Origin: Oscillospiraceae bacterium
Lineage (GTDB): Bacteria > Bacillota > Clostridia > Oscillospirales > Ruminococcaceae
Direction: 5' to 3'
DNA: 9,318 bases
Assembly (NCBI GenBank): GCA_014796735.1
Contig: JAAVIG010000192.1
Coordinates: 1-9,318 of the forward strand
Part shown: positions 1 to 6,458 of the stretch, one piece after another
Numbering within the stretch: position 1 is the stretch's first letter
Layout: each line of letters begins with the position of its first letter
Program-made: the position numbers and the translations under genes
The notes under the pieces: generated by a model
Seen by the model: the letters and a program-made list of their open reading frames with translations, nothing else
The model's database searches: none
Told to the model about the DNA's origin: nothing

Positions 1-116
1 AATACTATTATCCAATTAAAAACTTGAAAAAATGGTTTTAATTGGATAATAGTGCTTTGGGTGTAATATCCATTTAAACTTTGATTTTATATTGTGTTTA
101 AATGGATATTAGTATA
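1..116 (+). repeat. Dispersed double-hairpin repeat, copy 1 (diverged, 116 bp)
   Basis: This is the longest and most diverged of three copies of one intergenic repeat; the others are at 1835-1930 and 7418-7513. Hairpin 1 is a perfect 18-bp stem (4-21 with 36-53) and hairpin 2 a perfect 15-bp stem (65-79 with 96-110). Between them lies the linker TTTGGGTGTAAT (56-67), shared with the other copies apart from one base. The ends, AATACTA and TAGTATA, also match the other copies. Stem sequences differ from copies 2 and 3, yet pairing is fully kept. The recognisable start falls on base 1 of the window, so the element could begin slightly earlier. It encodes no protein. A MITE- or REP-like non-autonomous element or a structured RNA are both possible. 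Confidence 0.8.
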
Positions 117-120
117 AGTG

Positions 121-172
121 CAAAAACTCAGCCGCAGGCTCTGAATACAGAGACTCTGTGGCTGAGTTTTTG
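121..172. terminator. Bidirectional rho-independent terminator
   Basis: A 17-bp stem pairs 121-137 with 156-172, with one G-T pair. An inner CTCTG/CAGAG stem closes the apex. The A run on the left arm and T run on the right arm make it usable on both strands. On the minus strand it would end the TM2 gene (stop at 230). On the plus strand it would end a gene lying left of the window. It begins only 5 bases after repeat copy 1. Confidence 0.85.
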
Positions 173-229
173 TGCTCTTATCGGGATTGCAGCCTAAGCA
201 CAAATCGCTTTTTTAAAAAGGTGTAGGTA

Positions 230-697
230 TTAAACATAATAATGAACCGGCTTAAACAAAATCGAGATAAAGTCTACCAATACCCCTATTCCAAACAGCC
301 CCATGGTGAATATGTACAGTATTCCCATTCCCGCTTTGCCCTCGTAAAACTTATGTCCGCCTATCAGCCCGAAAAAGAGGCAAAGCACCAAAGCGACCCA
401 CTTGTTCCTTACACGTCCGATGCCGCCCGCGTTTATATTGGCGTTTATGTTGTCGTTGGTGTTGTTTATAACGATCTGCGGCTGTGAATGTCCGTTATTC
501 AGCTCTTCCACCTGTCTGCCGCAAAGAGTGCAAAGTACCGCGTCCGACGGTATCTTTCCTCCGCAGTGCTTGCAGAATTTTGTTCCTTGGCTTTGCGCAA
601 GCGTCTGATCGTTTCTGACCTCTGTTACTGTGCCCTGAACAGGCGCGGCTTCTGCCGTTGGCGTGGTCCGGTTGGGTGTGTAATTGTTTTCTTCCAT
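230..697 (-). CDS. Zinc-ribbon and TM2-domain membrane protein
   Basis: This 155-residue protein has an N-terminal low-complexity tail (1-40). A zinc-ribbon-like knuckle follows, with cysteines at 42, 45, 56 and 59 (FCKHCGGK and CTLCG). Next comes an Asn/Ile-rich linker (74-92) and a C-terminal TM2 domain (about 99-150) with two hydrophobic segments around GLIGGHKFYEGK. TM2 proteins are small bacterial membrane proteins, often with an added zinc ribbon, and have no agreed molecular function, so none is assigned. The start at 697 is chosen over an upstream in-frame ATG at 748 because AGGAGG (706-711) sits 8 bases before it. The longer reading would also place the promoter's -35 region inside the coding sequence. 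The gene is monocistronic, with its own regulated-looking promoter and the terminator at 121-172. Confidence 0.9.
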   Translation of the reverse strand: MEENNYTPNRTTPTAEAAPVQGTVTEVRNDQTLAQSQGTKFCKHCGGKIPSDAVLCTLCGRQVEELNNGHSQPQIVINNTNDNINANINAGGIGRVRNKWVALVLCLFFGLIGGHKFYEGKAGMGILYIFTMGLFGIGVLVDFISILFKPVHYYV

Positions 698-705
698 TGA
701 AATTT

Positions 706-711
706 CCTCCT
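706..711 (-). promoter_or_regulatory. Ribosome binding site fixing the TM2 gene start
   Basis: AGGAGG on the minus strand lies 8 bases upstream of the ATG at 697. It makes the 17-residue upstream in-frame extension unlikely. Confidence 0.9.
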
Positions 712-719
712 TTTTTAAA

Positions 720-748
720 ATTTTAGCACATTTCGTTCTAAAAGTCAA
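720..748 (-). promoter_or_regulatory. Sigma-A-type promoter of the TM2 gene
   Basis: On the minus strand TTGACT (743-748) is followed after 17 bases by TAAAAT (720-725), close to the vegetative consensus. Transcription would start near 713, leaving a very short leader before the ribosome binding site. The spacer and -10 element are overlapped by one of two palindromic sites (724-740), and the other (749-765) abuts the -35, which suggests repression. Confidence 0.75.
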
Positions 749-765
749 TAGAATGTTTCATTCTA
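724..765. promoter_or_regulatory. Paired 17-bp palindromic operator-like sites
   Basis: Two related 17-mers lie 25 bp apart centre to centre. Site 749-765 is the perfect interrupted palindrome TAGAATG-TTT-CATTCTA. Site 724-740, TAGCACA-TTT-CGTTCTA, is an imperfect version agreeing with it at 13 of 17 positions. They flank the -35 and cover the -10/spacer of the TM2 promoter, a classical repressor arrangement. The divergently transcribed XRE-family gene at 885 is the obvious candidate binder, but that is inference. Site 749-765 also lies in the upstream region of that gene, so autoregulation is possible. Confidence 0.6.
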
Positions 766-884
766 ACATAAAATAAATATGAAATTTTCGGAGGAAGAAA
801 GCCGAAGGGAATTCCGGTTTTTTAAATGTACTATTTTCTCTTGCCGAAAGACCCTTCTCCTCCAAAGGAAAGGAATGAACGTAA

Positions 885-1097
885 ATGTATCGGAGAATAA
901 GGGATATGAGAGAGGATAACGATTTGAATCAGACCGAGGTCGCAAAGGTGCTGTGCTGTAGTCAGAGAACATACAGCTATTACGAATCGGGGGGGCATGA
1001 TATTCCCACGGACGTGTTAATAAAACTGGCTGATTTTTACGATGTATCTATCGATTACCTGCTGGGAAGAACGAATGTTAGGGAGGTCAACAGGTGA
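885..1097 (+). CDS. Small XRE-family helix-turn-helix transcriptional regulator
   Basis: This 70-residue protein is almost entirely a Cro/C1-type HTH domain. Helix 2 is around QTEVAKVL (16-23) and the recognition helix is around SQRTYSYYESG (26-36). It closes with the typical LIKLADFYDVSIDYLLGRT (45-63). There is no C-terminal effector or dimerisation domain, so it resembles the short stand-alone XRE repressors common in Clostridia. AAAGGAAAGGA (864-874) precedes the ATG at 885; an ATG at 875 is out of frame and ends after a few codons. It is divergent from the TM2 gene and convergent with the rubrerythrin gene. Its target is unknown; the palindromes at 724-765 are the best local candidate. 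I see no convincing promoter hexamers for it in 766-884. Confidence 0.85.
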   Translation: MYRRIRDMREDNDLNQTEVAKVLCCSQRTYSYYESGGHDIPTDVLIKLADFYDVSIDYLLGRTNVREVNR

Positions 1098-1121
1098 TTT
1101 TATAAGGCAAAGTATGCGCAA

Positions 1122-1153
1122 AAAAGGACTGTCGCCAAAACGACAGTCCTTTT
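1122..1153. terminator. Bidirectional terminator between convergent XRE and rubrerythrin genes
   Basis: A perfect 13-bp stem (1122-1134 with 1141-1153) has the loop CCAAAA. A runs on the left and T runs on the right serve both strands. It lies 24 bases after the XRE stop and 18 bases past the rubrerythrin stop. Confidence 0.9.
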
Positions 1154-1171
1154 GATTTTATGTAAAAAAGC

Positions 1172-1714
1172 TTAAAAATATCTCTTCAAAAGACCGTTGA
1201 AAGCCTTACCGTGTCTTGCCTCGTCTTTAGCCATTTCATGAACGGTGTCATGGATAGCGTCAAGTCCCAGCTCCTTTGCTTTCTTGGCAATTGCCATTTT
1301 ACCGGCGGTCGCGCCATGCTCGGCGGCAACTCTCAGCTCGAGATTCTTCTTGGTGGAATCGGTAACTACCTCGCCCAAAAGCTCAGCAAACTTAGCGGCA
1401 TGCTCCGCTTCCTCAAAAGCAATTCTCTTATAAGCTTCCGCAACCTCGGGATAGCCCTCTCTGTCTGCAACTCTTGACATTGCAAGATACATGCCCACTT
1501 CGGTGCACTCACCGCTGAAATTCATTCTGAGACCTTCGAGGATCTCGGGATCAACATCCTTTGCAACGCCTACTCTGTGCTCGTCGGCATATACAAGCTC
1601 TTCGGTGCTCTGCTCCTCGAATTTAGCTCCGGGCGCGCCGCACTGAGGGCACTTTTCGGGGGGCTCGTTTCCTTCATGAACATAACCGCAGATGGGGCAA
1701 ATATACTTCTTCAT
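1172..1714 (-). CDS. Reverse-type rubrerythrin (rubredoxin domain first)
   Basis: This 180-residue non-haem iron peroxidase of anaerobes reduces hydrogen peroxide using electrons passed through its rubredoxin-like centre. The iron-binding knuckles are N-terminal (CPICGY, Cys6/Cys9; CPQCG, Cys22/Cys25). The ferritin-like diiron four-helix domain follows (about 55-180), with ExxH ligand pairs at Glu102/His105 (FEEAEH) and Glu165/His168 (DEARH). Classical rubrerythrin has the opposite order, so this matches the 'reverse rubrerythrin' architecture characterised in Clostridium acetobutylicum. Length is typical and all metal ligands are present. AAGGAG (1725-1730) lies 10 bases before the start. 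The gene is monocistronic, with a near-consensus promoter overlapping a PerR-box-like site, which fits peroxide induction. It is probably cytoplasmic, since no signal peptide is seen. Confidence 0.95.
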   Translation of the reverse strand: MKKYICPICGYVHEGNEPPEKCPQCGAPGAKFEEQSTEELVYADEHRVGVAKDVDPEILEGLRMNFSGECTEVGMYLAMSRVADREGYPEVAEAYKRIAFEEAEHAAKFAELLGEVVTDSTKKNLELRVAAEHGATAGKMAIAKKAKELGLDAIHDTVHEMAKDEARHGKAFNGLLKRYF

Positions 1715-1781
1715 AGCTTTTGTTCTCCTTTGATGTAAATTTTCCGTAATAAAAACAATAATAGGAATGATTACTGTTTTC

Positions 1782-1796
1782 TTTAAATTATTATAT
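1782..1796 (-). promoter_or_regulatory. PerR-box-like sequence over the rubrerythrin -10
   Basis: The minus-strand 15-mer ATATAATAATTTAAA agrees with the PerR consensus TTATAATNATTATAA at 11 of 14 defined positions and covers the -10 element. PerR, a Fur-family peroxide sensor, is established as the repressor of reverse rubrerythrin genes in C. acetobutylicum. The surrounding DNA is very AT-rich, so a chance match is quite possible. Confidence 0.4.
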
Positions 1797-1818
1797 CAAT
1801 GTTTTCTGAAAATGTCAA
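1790..1818 (-). promoter_or_regulatory. Consensus sigma-A promoter of the rubrerythrin gene
   Basis: On the minus strand TTGACA (1813-1818) and TATAAT (1790-1795) are separated by exactly 17 bases, a perfect match to the vegetative consensus. Transcription would begin near 1783, giving a leader of about 70 bases. Such a strong promoter in front of a peroxide-defence gene suggests high expression, limited by a repressor. Confidence 0.9.
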
Positions 1819-1834
1819 TAGTTTTTTTAAATTT

Positions 1835-1930
1835 AATACTAATCCCTTTTAGAACTGTGGGATTAGTGTTTTGGGTGCAATCCCTTTTTAAAATGTGGGT
1901 ATTGCGTCAGTTTAAAAAGGGATTGGTATA
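1835..1930 (+). repeat. Dispersed double-hairpin repeat, copy 2 (96 bp)
   Basis: This copy is identical at 88 of 96 positions to the reverse complement of 7418-7513 and is the same length. Hairpin 1 has a 9-bp stem (ACTAATCCC/GGGATTAGT). The linker TTTGGGTGCAAT is at 1870-1881. Hairpin 2 has a perfect 14-bp stem (AATCCCTTTTTAAA with its complement). The outer arms can also pair with each other (AATACTAATCCC against GGGATTGGTATA), so the whole unit has imperfect terminal inverted repeats like a MITE. Hairpin 1 is about 20 bases shorter than in copy 1. It lies between the rubrerythrin promoter and the radical SAM gene stop (1947), 16 bases past that gene. Confidence 0.9.
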
Positions 1931-1946
1931 ATGGTGAAAACAGGTT

Positions 1947-2825
1947 CTATACACCCTCCAAATCAAACTCGGGCGTCATATCCCCGCAAGCCGATTCCTT
2001 TTCCTGAATAAATCCGTCAAAACCGAGTTTTTCACACTCGTCCAACACCTTTCTGTATTCAAAAGTAGTCAGCTTTCTGTTTATTTCGGGAAGCTCCGAT
2101 GCCTTTCCGCAGGGAAAATACTGCCGCATAAGGCTTATCAGCACCTGATCCTTGAACGCTGCCAGATGTTGAAACAGCAAAATACTGTCCTTATAACAGC
2201 TTGGCAGTATAAGATGTCTTATGATAACGCCTTTTTTCAACAGACCGTTTTCGTCGATAACATAACTTCCCGTCTGTCTTACCATTTCTTTAACCGCGGC
2301 AAAAGCCGATTCAAAATACCCCCTTGCACCCGAATACCTCAAAGCAAGGCTTTCGTCAAAATACTTCACGTCGGGCAGATAAATATCCACTAACCCCTCC
2401 AGCATTTTCAGCGTTTCTATTTTTTCATATCCGCCGCAGTTGAATATTACGGGTATTTTCAAGCGCGGCTTGGCAATCTCTATCGCTCTTGCCGCTTTAT
2501 CCGCATAGTGAGTGGCGGTCACTAAGTTGATATTGTCTGCTCCTTTTTCCTGCAATTCAAGAAATATATCCGACAGTCTGTCTACAGAAATTTCCTTTCC
2601 GCAGCCGTCATGGCTTATCTTAAAATTCTGACAGAAAGCGCACCGCATATTGCAGCCCGAAAAAAAGACCGCCCCGCTGCCGCTTCCTCCCGATATAGGA
2701 GGCTCTTCGCCGAAATGAAGCATAGCCTTTGCGACCTTTATCCTGTCCGAAACGCCGCAGAAGCCCGTTTGATGCTCTCGGTCAACATTACATTCCCTCG
2801 GGCACAGATTACATTTTTTGCTCAT
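1947..2825 (-). CDS. PflX-type radical SAM protein (COG1313 family)
   Basis: This 292-residue protein resembles pyruvate formate-lyase activating enzymes; the substrate of this subfamily is not established. An N-terminal cysteine cluster CNLCPRECN...GFCG (Cys5, 8, 12, 23) precedes the radical SAM signature CNMRCAFCQN (Cys58, 62, 65), which binds the [4Fe-4S] cluster that cleaves S-adenosylmethionine. The C-terminal segment LISLMRQYFPCG (229-240) and the following NRKLT...EY stretch are typical of the family. The start at 2825 is chosen because AAGGAAAGAG precedes it at good spacing and because an upstream in-frame extension would run about 46 residues further into the neighbouring gene. It overlaps that gene's 3' end by 17 bases, implying translational coupling. 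No glycyl radical enzyme gene is nearby. Confidence 0.88.
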   Translation of the reverse strand: MSKKCNLCPRECNVDREHQTGFCGVSDRIKVAKAMLHFGEEPPISGGSGSGAVFFSGCNMRCAFCQNFKISHDGCGKEISVDRLSDIFLELQEKGADNINLVTATHYADKAARAIEIAKPRLKIPVIFNCGGYEKIETLKMLEGLVDIYLPDVKYFDESLALRYSGARGYFESAFAAVKEMVRQTGSYVIDENGLLKKGVIIRHLILPSCYKDSILLFQHLAAFKDQVLISLMRQYFPCGKASELPEINRKLTTFEYRKVLDECEKLGFDGFIQEKESACGDMTPEFDLEGV

Positions 2826-3999
2826 CGGCTCTTTCCTTTTCCGCCATTTTCCGAACGTACTCCGCTTTTTTACGGTTTCGCGACCTTGAAATACCGCGTC
2901 GTCCCTTTTCCGCCAGCGCCGCTGTTTCCTCGCAGAGAAGAGCGGCAAATTTATAATTTTCAAGCAGAGCCGCCCTTTTTAACGCTCTTGCAAAAATATC
3001 TCCGTCAATTCCGGAGCCGTAAGCAGCGACCTTTTCAAATCTCGCTGCCTTTATATACGCCGTGCCCATGTTGGAGACAGCATTGTAATAAACGTAGTTT
3101 TCGGCTAAAGTAACAAAATTTTTAGCATCGATCTCGGGCAGCGGTATATTAAGCAGTGTTTCTCCCATTTTTTTTAAGTTGGCGGCGATAGTATCATTAT
3201 CGGCCTTTTCAAGCTCTTCCGAAAGCCGCATTGTCGCTTCGCGCTTTGCGGTATCTTTGCTTCTTATTCCCGTTTCCGAAAAACCGAACACCTCGTCCAC
3301 CGTATAAATATCACGAAAGGAAAGCCCGTAAAAGGTCATGGCATACAAAGCCGCCAACGCGGTTAAAGAGTCCTTTTCGGAAATATCAAGTCTTCCGTTT
3401 TCAAAGGGCTTCATAGGCACGTTTTTGAAAAAAGTTTCCTCATTGAACCGAGTAACGAAAGCAAGCTCCTTTACGGAGGTTTTCATTACTGCCGCGCCTA
3501 TCTTGAAAAGCAGCCAGCCTCTTTTTTTCATGAGCAGAGCGGCAAGCAGGGGGTAGCTTCTTTTGCTCTCCGAGGATTTTTTTATTTTAGCCGCCGTTTT
3601 TTCAAAGCCCGCAGCGTCTCCCTCAAGCTGCACGGAAAGCCTTACGGGAGGTAAAAGTCTGTATCTTCCGTTTTCTTCCGAAATAGGATAAAAGAAAACG
3701 GGCTTGCCTTTGCATATTTCATCAAGAGCTGCGCAGCTCATAAGATTTTTTTGCTGTTCTCGGGAACAATTCGAATATCTTTTTTGGGTGATCTCGCTTA
3801 TTGAGCTTATCCCCGAAAATATCCCCTCAAAAAGGGACAGTCTTAATTTATCGTAAGGCTTGCCCAATTTACGAAACATTTTTTTCACCGCAAAGGAAGC
3901 ATAGGAAAATATACGCCCGCTGTCCTCTCTGTCAAGCGGAGAACCGCAGTATTTAAGCAAATCGTCCGAGGGCAAAAAAAGCGTTTCGGTTTTTTCCAT
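2809..3999 (-). CDS. Hypothetical protein, upstream partner of the radical SAM gene
   Basis: I do not recognise this 396-residue protein. It appears soluble: no signal peptide and no clear membrane segment, although about 148-172 is fairly hydrophobic with basic residues interspersed. Much of it looks alpha-helical, with alanine-rich stretches at 210-225, 311-326 and 337-364. It ends in a strongly charged, Arg/Lys-rich tail (365-396) that might bind nucleic acid or be disordered. It has scattered cysteines (18, 78, 89, 96, 356) but no metal-site pattern. AAGGAAAGG lies just upstream of the ATG at 3999. Its stop overlaps the radical SAM gene start by 17 bases, so the two are co-expressed and may work together. 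A candidate promoter (4086-4114) and a leader hairpin (4042-4071) separate it from GH3. Reading frame and ribosome binding site support a real gene; function is unknown. Confidence 0.8.
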   Translation of the reverse strand: MEKTETLFLPSDDLLKYCGSPLDREDSGRIFSYASFAVKKMFRKLGKPYDKLRLSLFEGIFSGISSISEITQKRYSNCSREQQKNLMSCAALDEICKGKPVFFYPISEENGRYRLLPPVRLSVQLEGDAAGFEKTAAKIKKSSESKRSYPLLAALLMKKRGWLLFKIGAAVMKTSVKELAFVTRFNEETFFKNVPMKPFENGRLDISEKDSLTALAALYAMTFYGLSFRDIYTVDEVFGFSETGIRSKDTAKREATMRLSEELEKADNDTIAANLKKMGETLLNIPLPEIDAKNFVTLAENYVYYNAVSNMGTAYIKAARFEKVAAYGSGIDGDIFARALKRAALLENYKFAALLCEETAALAEKGRRGISRSRNRKKAEYVRKMAEKERADEQKM

Positions 4000-4041
4000 T
4001 TTGCCTTTCCTTTCCGTATAGCGGCATATCCAAAATTCCTA

Positions 4042-4071
4042 ATATCCCCCGCCGAAAGAGACGGGGGATAT
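4042..4071 (-). promoter_or_regulatory. GC-rich hairpin in the leader of the hypothetical gene
   Basis: A perfect 10-bp stem (ATATCCCCCG, 4042-4051, with 4062-4071) has a 10-base loop. On the minus strand it is followed by TAGGAATTTT rather than a clean U run. It is therefore at best a weak terminator for read-through from GH3. It would lie near the 5' end of a transcript from the candidate promoter at 4086-4114, so it could instead stabilise or attenuate that message. Confidence 0.55.
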
Positions 4072-4085
4072 AGAATCGTTCATAT

Positions 4086-4114
4086 TTTTTAGCGTTCTGA
4101 AAGCCGAGAGTCAA
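4086..4114 (-). promoter_or_regulatory. Candidate promoter of the hypothetical/radical SAM pair
   Basis: On the minus strand TTGACT (4109-4114) and TAAAAA (4086-4091) are separated by 17 bases. It begins 14 bases after the GH3 stop, so the pair could be transcribed separately from the glycosidase genes. The -10 is imperfect. Confidence 0.5.
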
Positions 4115-4127
4115 TCGGAATATTTTC

Positions 4128-6377
4128 TTATTCTTCGGAATTGACCTTTTCGATAATATCCATGAGCATCGGCAGGGTGAGCTTGGCGCCGTACATTGAG
4201 ACAATAGTCCTCAAAGGCCAGTCTCCCGGTACAGTGTCAAGAGTTTTTTTATACTCCTCTCCCGTTACCGAAAGAATTTCCCTCATAAATTTTGCTCCCT
4301 TGGGGTGAGTTTTAAGCTCGGCATAAAGGGTATGGATATTAAGCTCTTTAAAATACTCCCTCGCGCTTATGTTAACGCTTGCGCTCAAAGGACAGTTATC
4401 GCTGCTGCCGCCCGCGAGTATAACGAATTTGCCGCTGTCAACTCTCCAATCGTGAATTTCATCGTCCCAGTAAGCAAAGCAGCGACGGTCAAGGGTAAAG
4501 GTCACCTCGGCGCTCTCGCCCGCCTTGATAAACACCTTCTTAAATGCCTTAAGCTCCTTCTCGGGGCGGGAAACGCGGGGCTTTTCCTCTCTTACATAAA
4601 GCTGCACCGCTTCCTTGCCGTCCAGCGCTCCCGTATTGGAAAGAGTGACGGTAACGGTTATTTCCTCGTTTTCGTCCGCTTCGCTTTTTGACAGCTTTAT
4701 GCTGTCATAATGAAAGGTCGTGTAGGACAAGCCGAAGCCGAACGGAAAAAGCGTGGGAATATTGTGCTTTTCGTACCAGCGGTAGCCTACGAATATCCCC
4801 TCGGAGTAGCTGACCTTGGAATTCTCGCCCGGGAAATTTCCGTATGAGGGGTTATGCTCAAGGTACTGAGGAAAGCTTTCGGCTAATTTTCCACAGGGGT
4901 TTGCCTTTCCGTAAAGCAGATCGGCGATAGCTTCACCCGCTCCCTCGCCGCCGAGATACGCCTCCAGTATTCCGTTTACCTTGCCCACAAAGGGCATAGC
5001 AACAGGTGAGCCGTTGCATAAAACTATTACGGTGTTGGGCTGTCTGCGCACTACCTCGTCAATAAGCTTAAGCTGACTGTCGGGCAGGTTCATATGTGAA
5101 CGGTCGTAGCCCTCGCTCTCGTAGGAAAGGGGGAGGCCGCAGATGATAACCGCTCTGTCACAGCTTGCCGCCAATTTTGCCGCATCGCTTATTTTGTCGT
5201 AGTCCTTATCATTGTCCAATGAATAGCCCTGTGAATACTCCACGTCGCCGTACTGAGCCATAGCGTCCAGCGGCTTGGTAACGTTTATTGCGTTTACGTA
5301 TGAGCTGCCGCCGCCCTGATAACGGGGATTGACCGCCATTTCTCCGATGACCGCGGTTTTTCCTCCCTTAATGGGCAATGCGCCGTTGTTTTTCAGCAGC
5401 ACCATACATTCCCTTGCGATCTCCACCGCTGTTTTGTGGTGCTTTGGATAGTCGCAGGGCTTTTTGTTTCTCTTTTCGTGAAGCGCGAATACTACCTCCA
5501 GCAGACGCGTTACGGCTTTGTTTATCTGATAAACGGTAAGCTTGTTTTTAAATTTCGGATCGGCTGAGGGCATTGAAACGCGTCCGCCGTTTACGGCGTT
5601 CATAAGCTCCCGCTTATTTTCCTCGCCTGTTCCGGGCATTTCAAGCTCCAAGCCCGCGTAAACGCCCTGCGCTCTGTTATCCACCGCGCCCCAGTCCGAC
5701 ATTACAAAGCCTTTAAAGCCCCACTCGCTGCGGAGAACGTCGGTCAGCAGCCACCTGTTCTGAGAACAGTATTCATTGTTTATTTTATTGTAAGCGCACA
5801 TAACGGAAGTGGGTTTGGCTTTTTTTACGGGGTACTCAAAGCTTGCGAGATATATTTCGCGTAAGGCTCTTTCATCAATAAGCTCGTTTACCACAAAACG
5901 TTCGGTCTCCTGACTGTTGCATGCAAAATGCTTTAAAGCGGTACCCACCTTTTTTGATTGTATACCCTCAATAACTCCCGCTACGATATGACCCGACAAA
6001 ACGGGGTCTTCGGAGCAGTACTCAAAGCAGCGTCCGCCGAGAGGGGAACGCTTAATATTGTTTGCGGGGCCCAACACGATCTGAACGTCCTGCTCCTGCG
6101 CTTCCTCGCCGATAGCCGCTCCCTGCTTTTTCGCCAAGTCCTCGTCAAAGGAGCAGGTCAGAAGCACCGCGGGAGGAAAACAGGTAGCGGGAACGCTTTC
6201 TCCCCAGCCTAAGCCGTCACAGCGTCTTAAGCCGTGAGGTCCGTCTGAAAGATTTATCGAGGGGATACCCAAACGGGGAATCGCAACGGTGCTCCACGCA
6301 TTCGCACCTGTCAGCAGAGAGACCTTTTCTTCCAAAGTCATTTCGGCCACAAGAGCCTTTATATCGTTCTTTTTCAT
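4128..6377 (-). CDS. Glycoside hydrolase family 3 beta-glycosidase, cytoplasmic
   Basis: This 749-residue enzyme should remove beta-linked sugars from the non-reducing ends of oligosaccharides by a retaining mechanism. The N-terminal TIM-barrel domain (about 1-300) has LSDGPHGLR (43-51), the substrate-binding KHFACN (149-154) and the nucleophile motif MSDWG (Asp228). The alpha/beta sandwich domain (about 315-500) carries YESEGYDR with Glu422 as likely acid/base. A fibronectin-III-like domain (about 570-670) and a helical tail (685-749) follow. No signal peptide is present, so it acts inside the cell. Beta-glucosidase is the commonest activity of such proteins, but sequence alone does not separate glucoside from xyloside or mannoside specificity. 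The start at 6377 has AAAGGA 6 bases upstream; a GTG at 6392 would overlap that site. It is last in the GH26-epimerase-GH3 cluster, 81 bases after the epimerase. Confidence 0.93.
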   Translation of the reverse strand: MKKNDIKALVAEMTLEEKVSLLTGANAWSTVAIPRLGIPSINLSDGPHGLRRCDGLGWGESVPATCFPPAVLLTCSFDEDLAKKQGAAIGEEAQEQDVQIVLGPANNIKRSPLGGRCFEYCSEDPVLSGHIVAGVIEGIQSKKVGTALKHFACNSQETERFVVNELIDERALREIYLASFEYPVKKAKPTSVMCAYNKINNEYCSQNRWLLTDVLRSEWGFKGFVMSDWGAVDNRAQGVYAGLELEMPGTGEENKRELMNAVNGGRVSMPSADPKFKNKLTVYQINKAVTRLLEVVFALHEKRNKKPCDYPKHHKTAVEIARECMVLLKNNGALPIKGGKTAVIGEMAVNPRYQGGGSSYVNAINVTKPLDAMAQYGDVEYSQGYSLDNDKDYDKISDAAKLAASCDRAVIICGLPLSYESEGYDRSHMNLPDSQLKLIDEVVRRQPNTVIVLCNGSPVAMPFVGKVNGILEAYLGGEGAGEAIADLLYGKANPCGKLAESFPQYLEHNPSYGNFPGENSKVSYSEGIFVGYRWYEKHNIPTLFPFGFGLSYTTFHYDSIKLSKSEADENEEITVTVTLSNTGALDGKEAVQLYVREEKPRVSRPEKELKAFKKVFIKAGESAEVTFTLDRRCFAYWDDEIHDWRVDSGKFVILAGGSSDNCPLSASVNISAREYFKELNIHTLYAELKTHPKGAKFMREILSVTGEEYKKTLDTVPGDWPLRTIVSMYGAKLTLPMLMDIIEKVNSEE

Positions 6378-6433
6378 AAAATATCCTTTCACGCGGGAAA
6401 CAATATCCCGATGACTGTTATTTTGCCTTTAAG

Positions 6434-6452
6434 CGGCATGTCTGCATGTCGG
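6434..6452 (-). other. Small intercistronic hairpin with a tandem 8-mer
   Basis: On the plus strand GCATGTC occurs twice in succession (6436-6442, 6444-6450). On the minus strand the segment can fold as a 7-position stem with one mismatch around loop CAGA. It sits between the epimerase stop and the GH3 start and has no U run, so it may stabilise or separate the two cistrons. The remaining intercistronic sequence shows nothing distinctive. Confidence 0.35.
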
Positions 6453-6458
6453 TCAAAG

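Noticed and set aside
1900..1930. Outward promoter at the right end of repeat copy 2 (TTGCGT and TATAAT)
   Set aside because: The spacer would be 19 bases, the -35 is poor, and the -10 is not exact in copies 1 and 3 (TATAAG, TATAAA).
1..1930. CRISPR array made of the hairpin repeats
   Set aside because: The units are kilobases apart, occur in both orientations and lack uniform spacers; no cas gene is present.
2610..3113. Plus-strand open frame of 167 codons
   Set aside because: It is antisense to the overlapping radical SAM and hypothetical genes, has no ribosome binding site and has low-complexity Pro/Arg/Phe-rich content.
6378..6392. GTG start adding five residues to GH3
   Set aside because: The extension would contain the AAAGGA ribosome binding site that is well spaced for the ATG at 6377.
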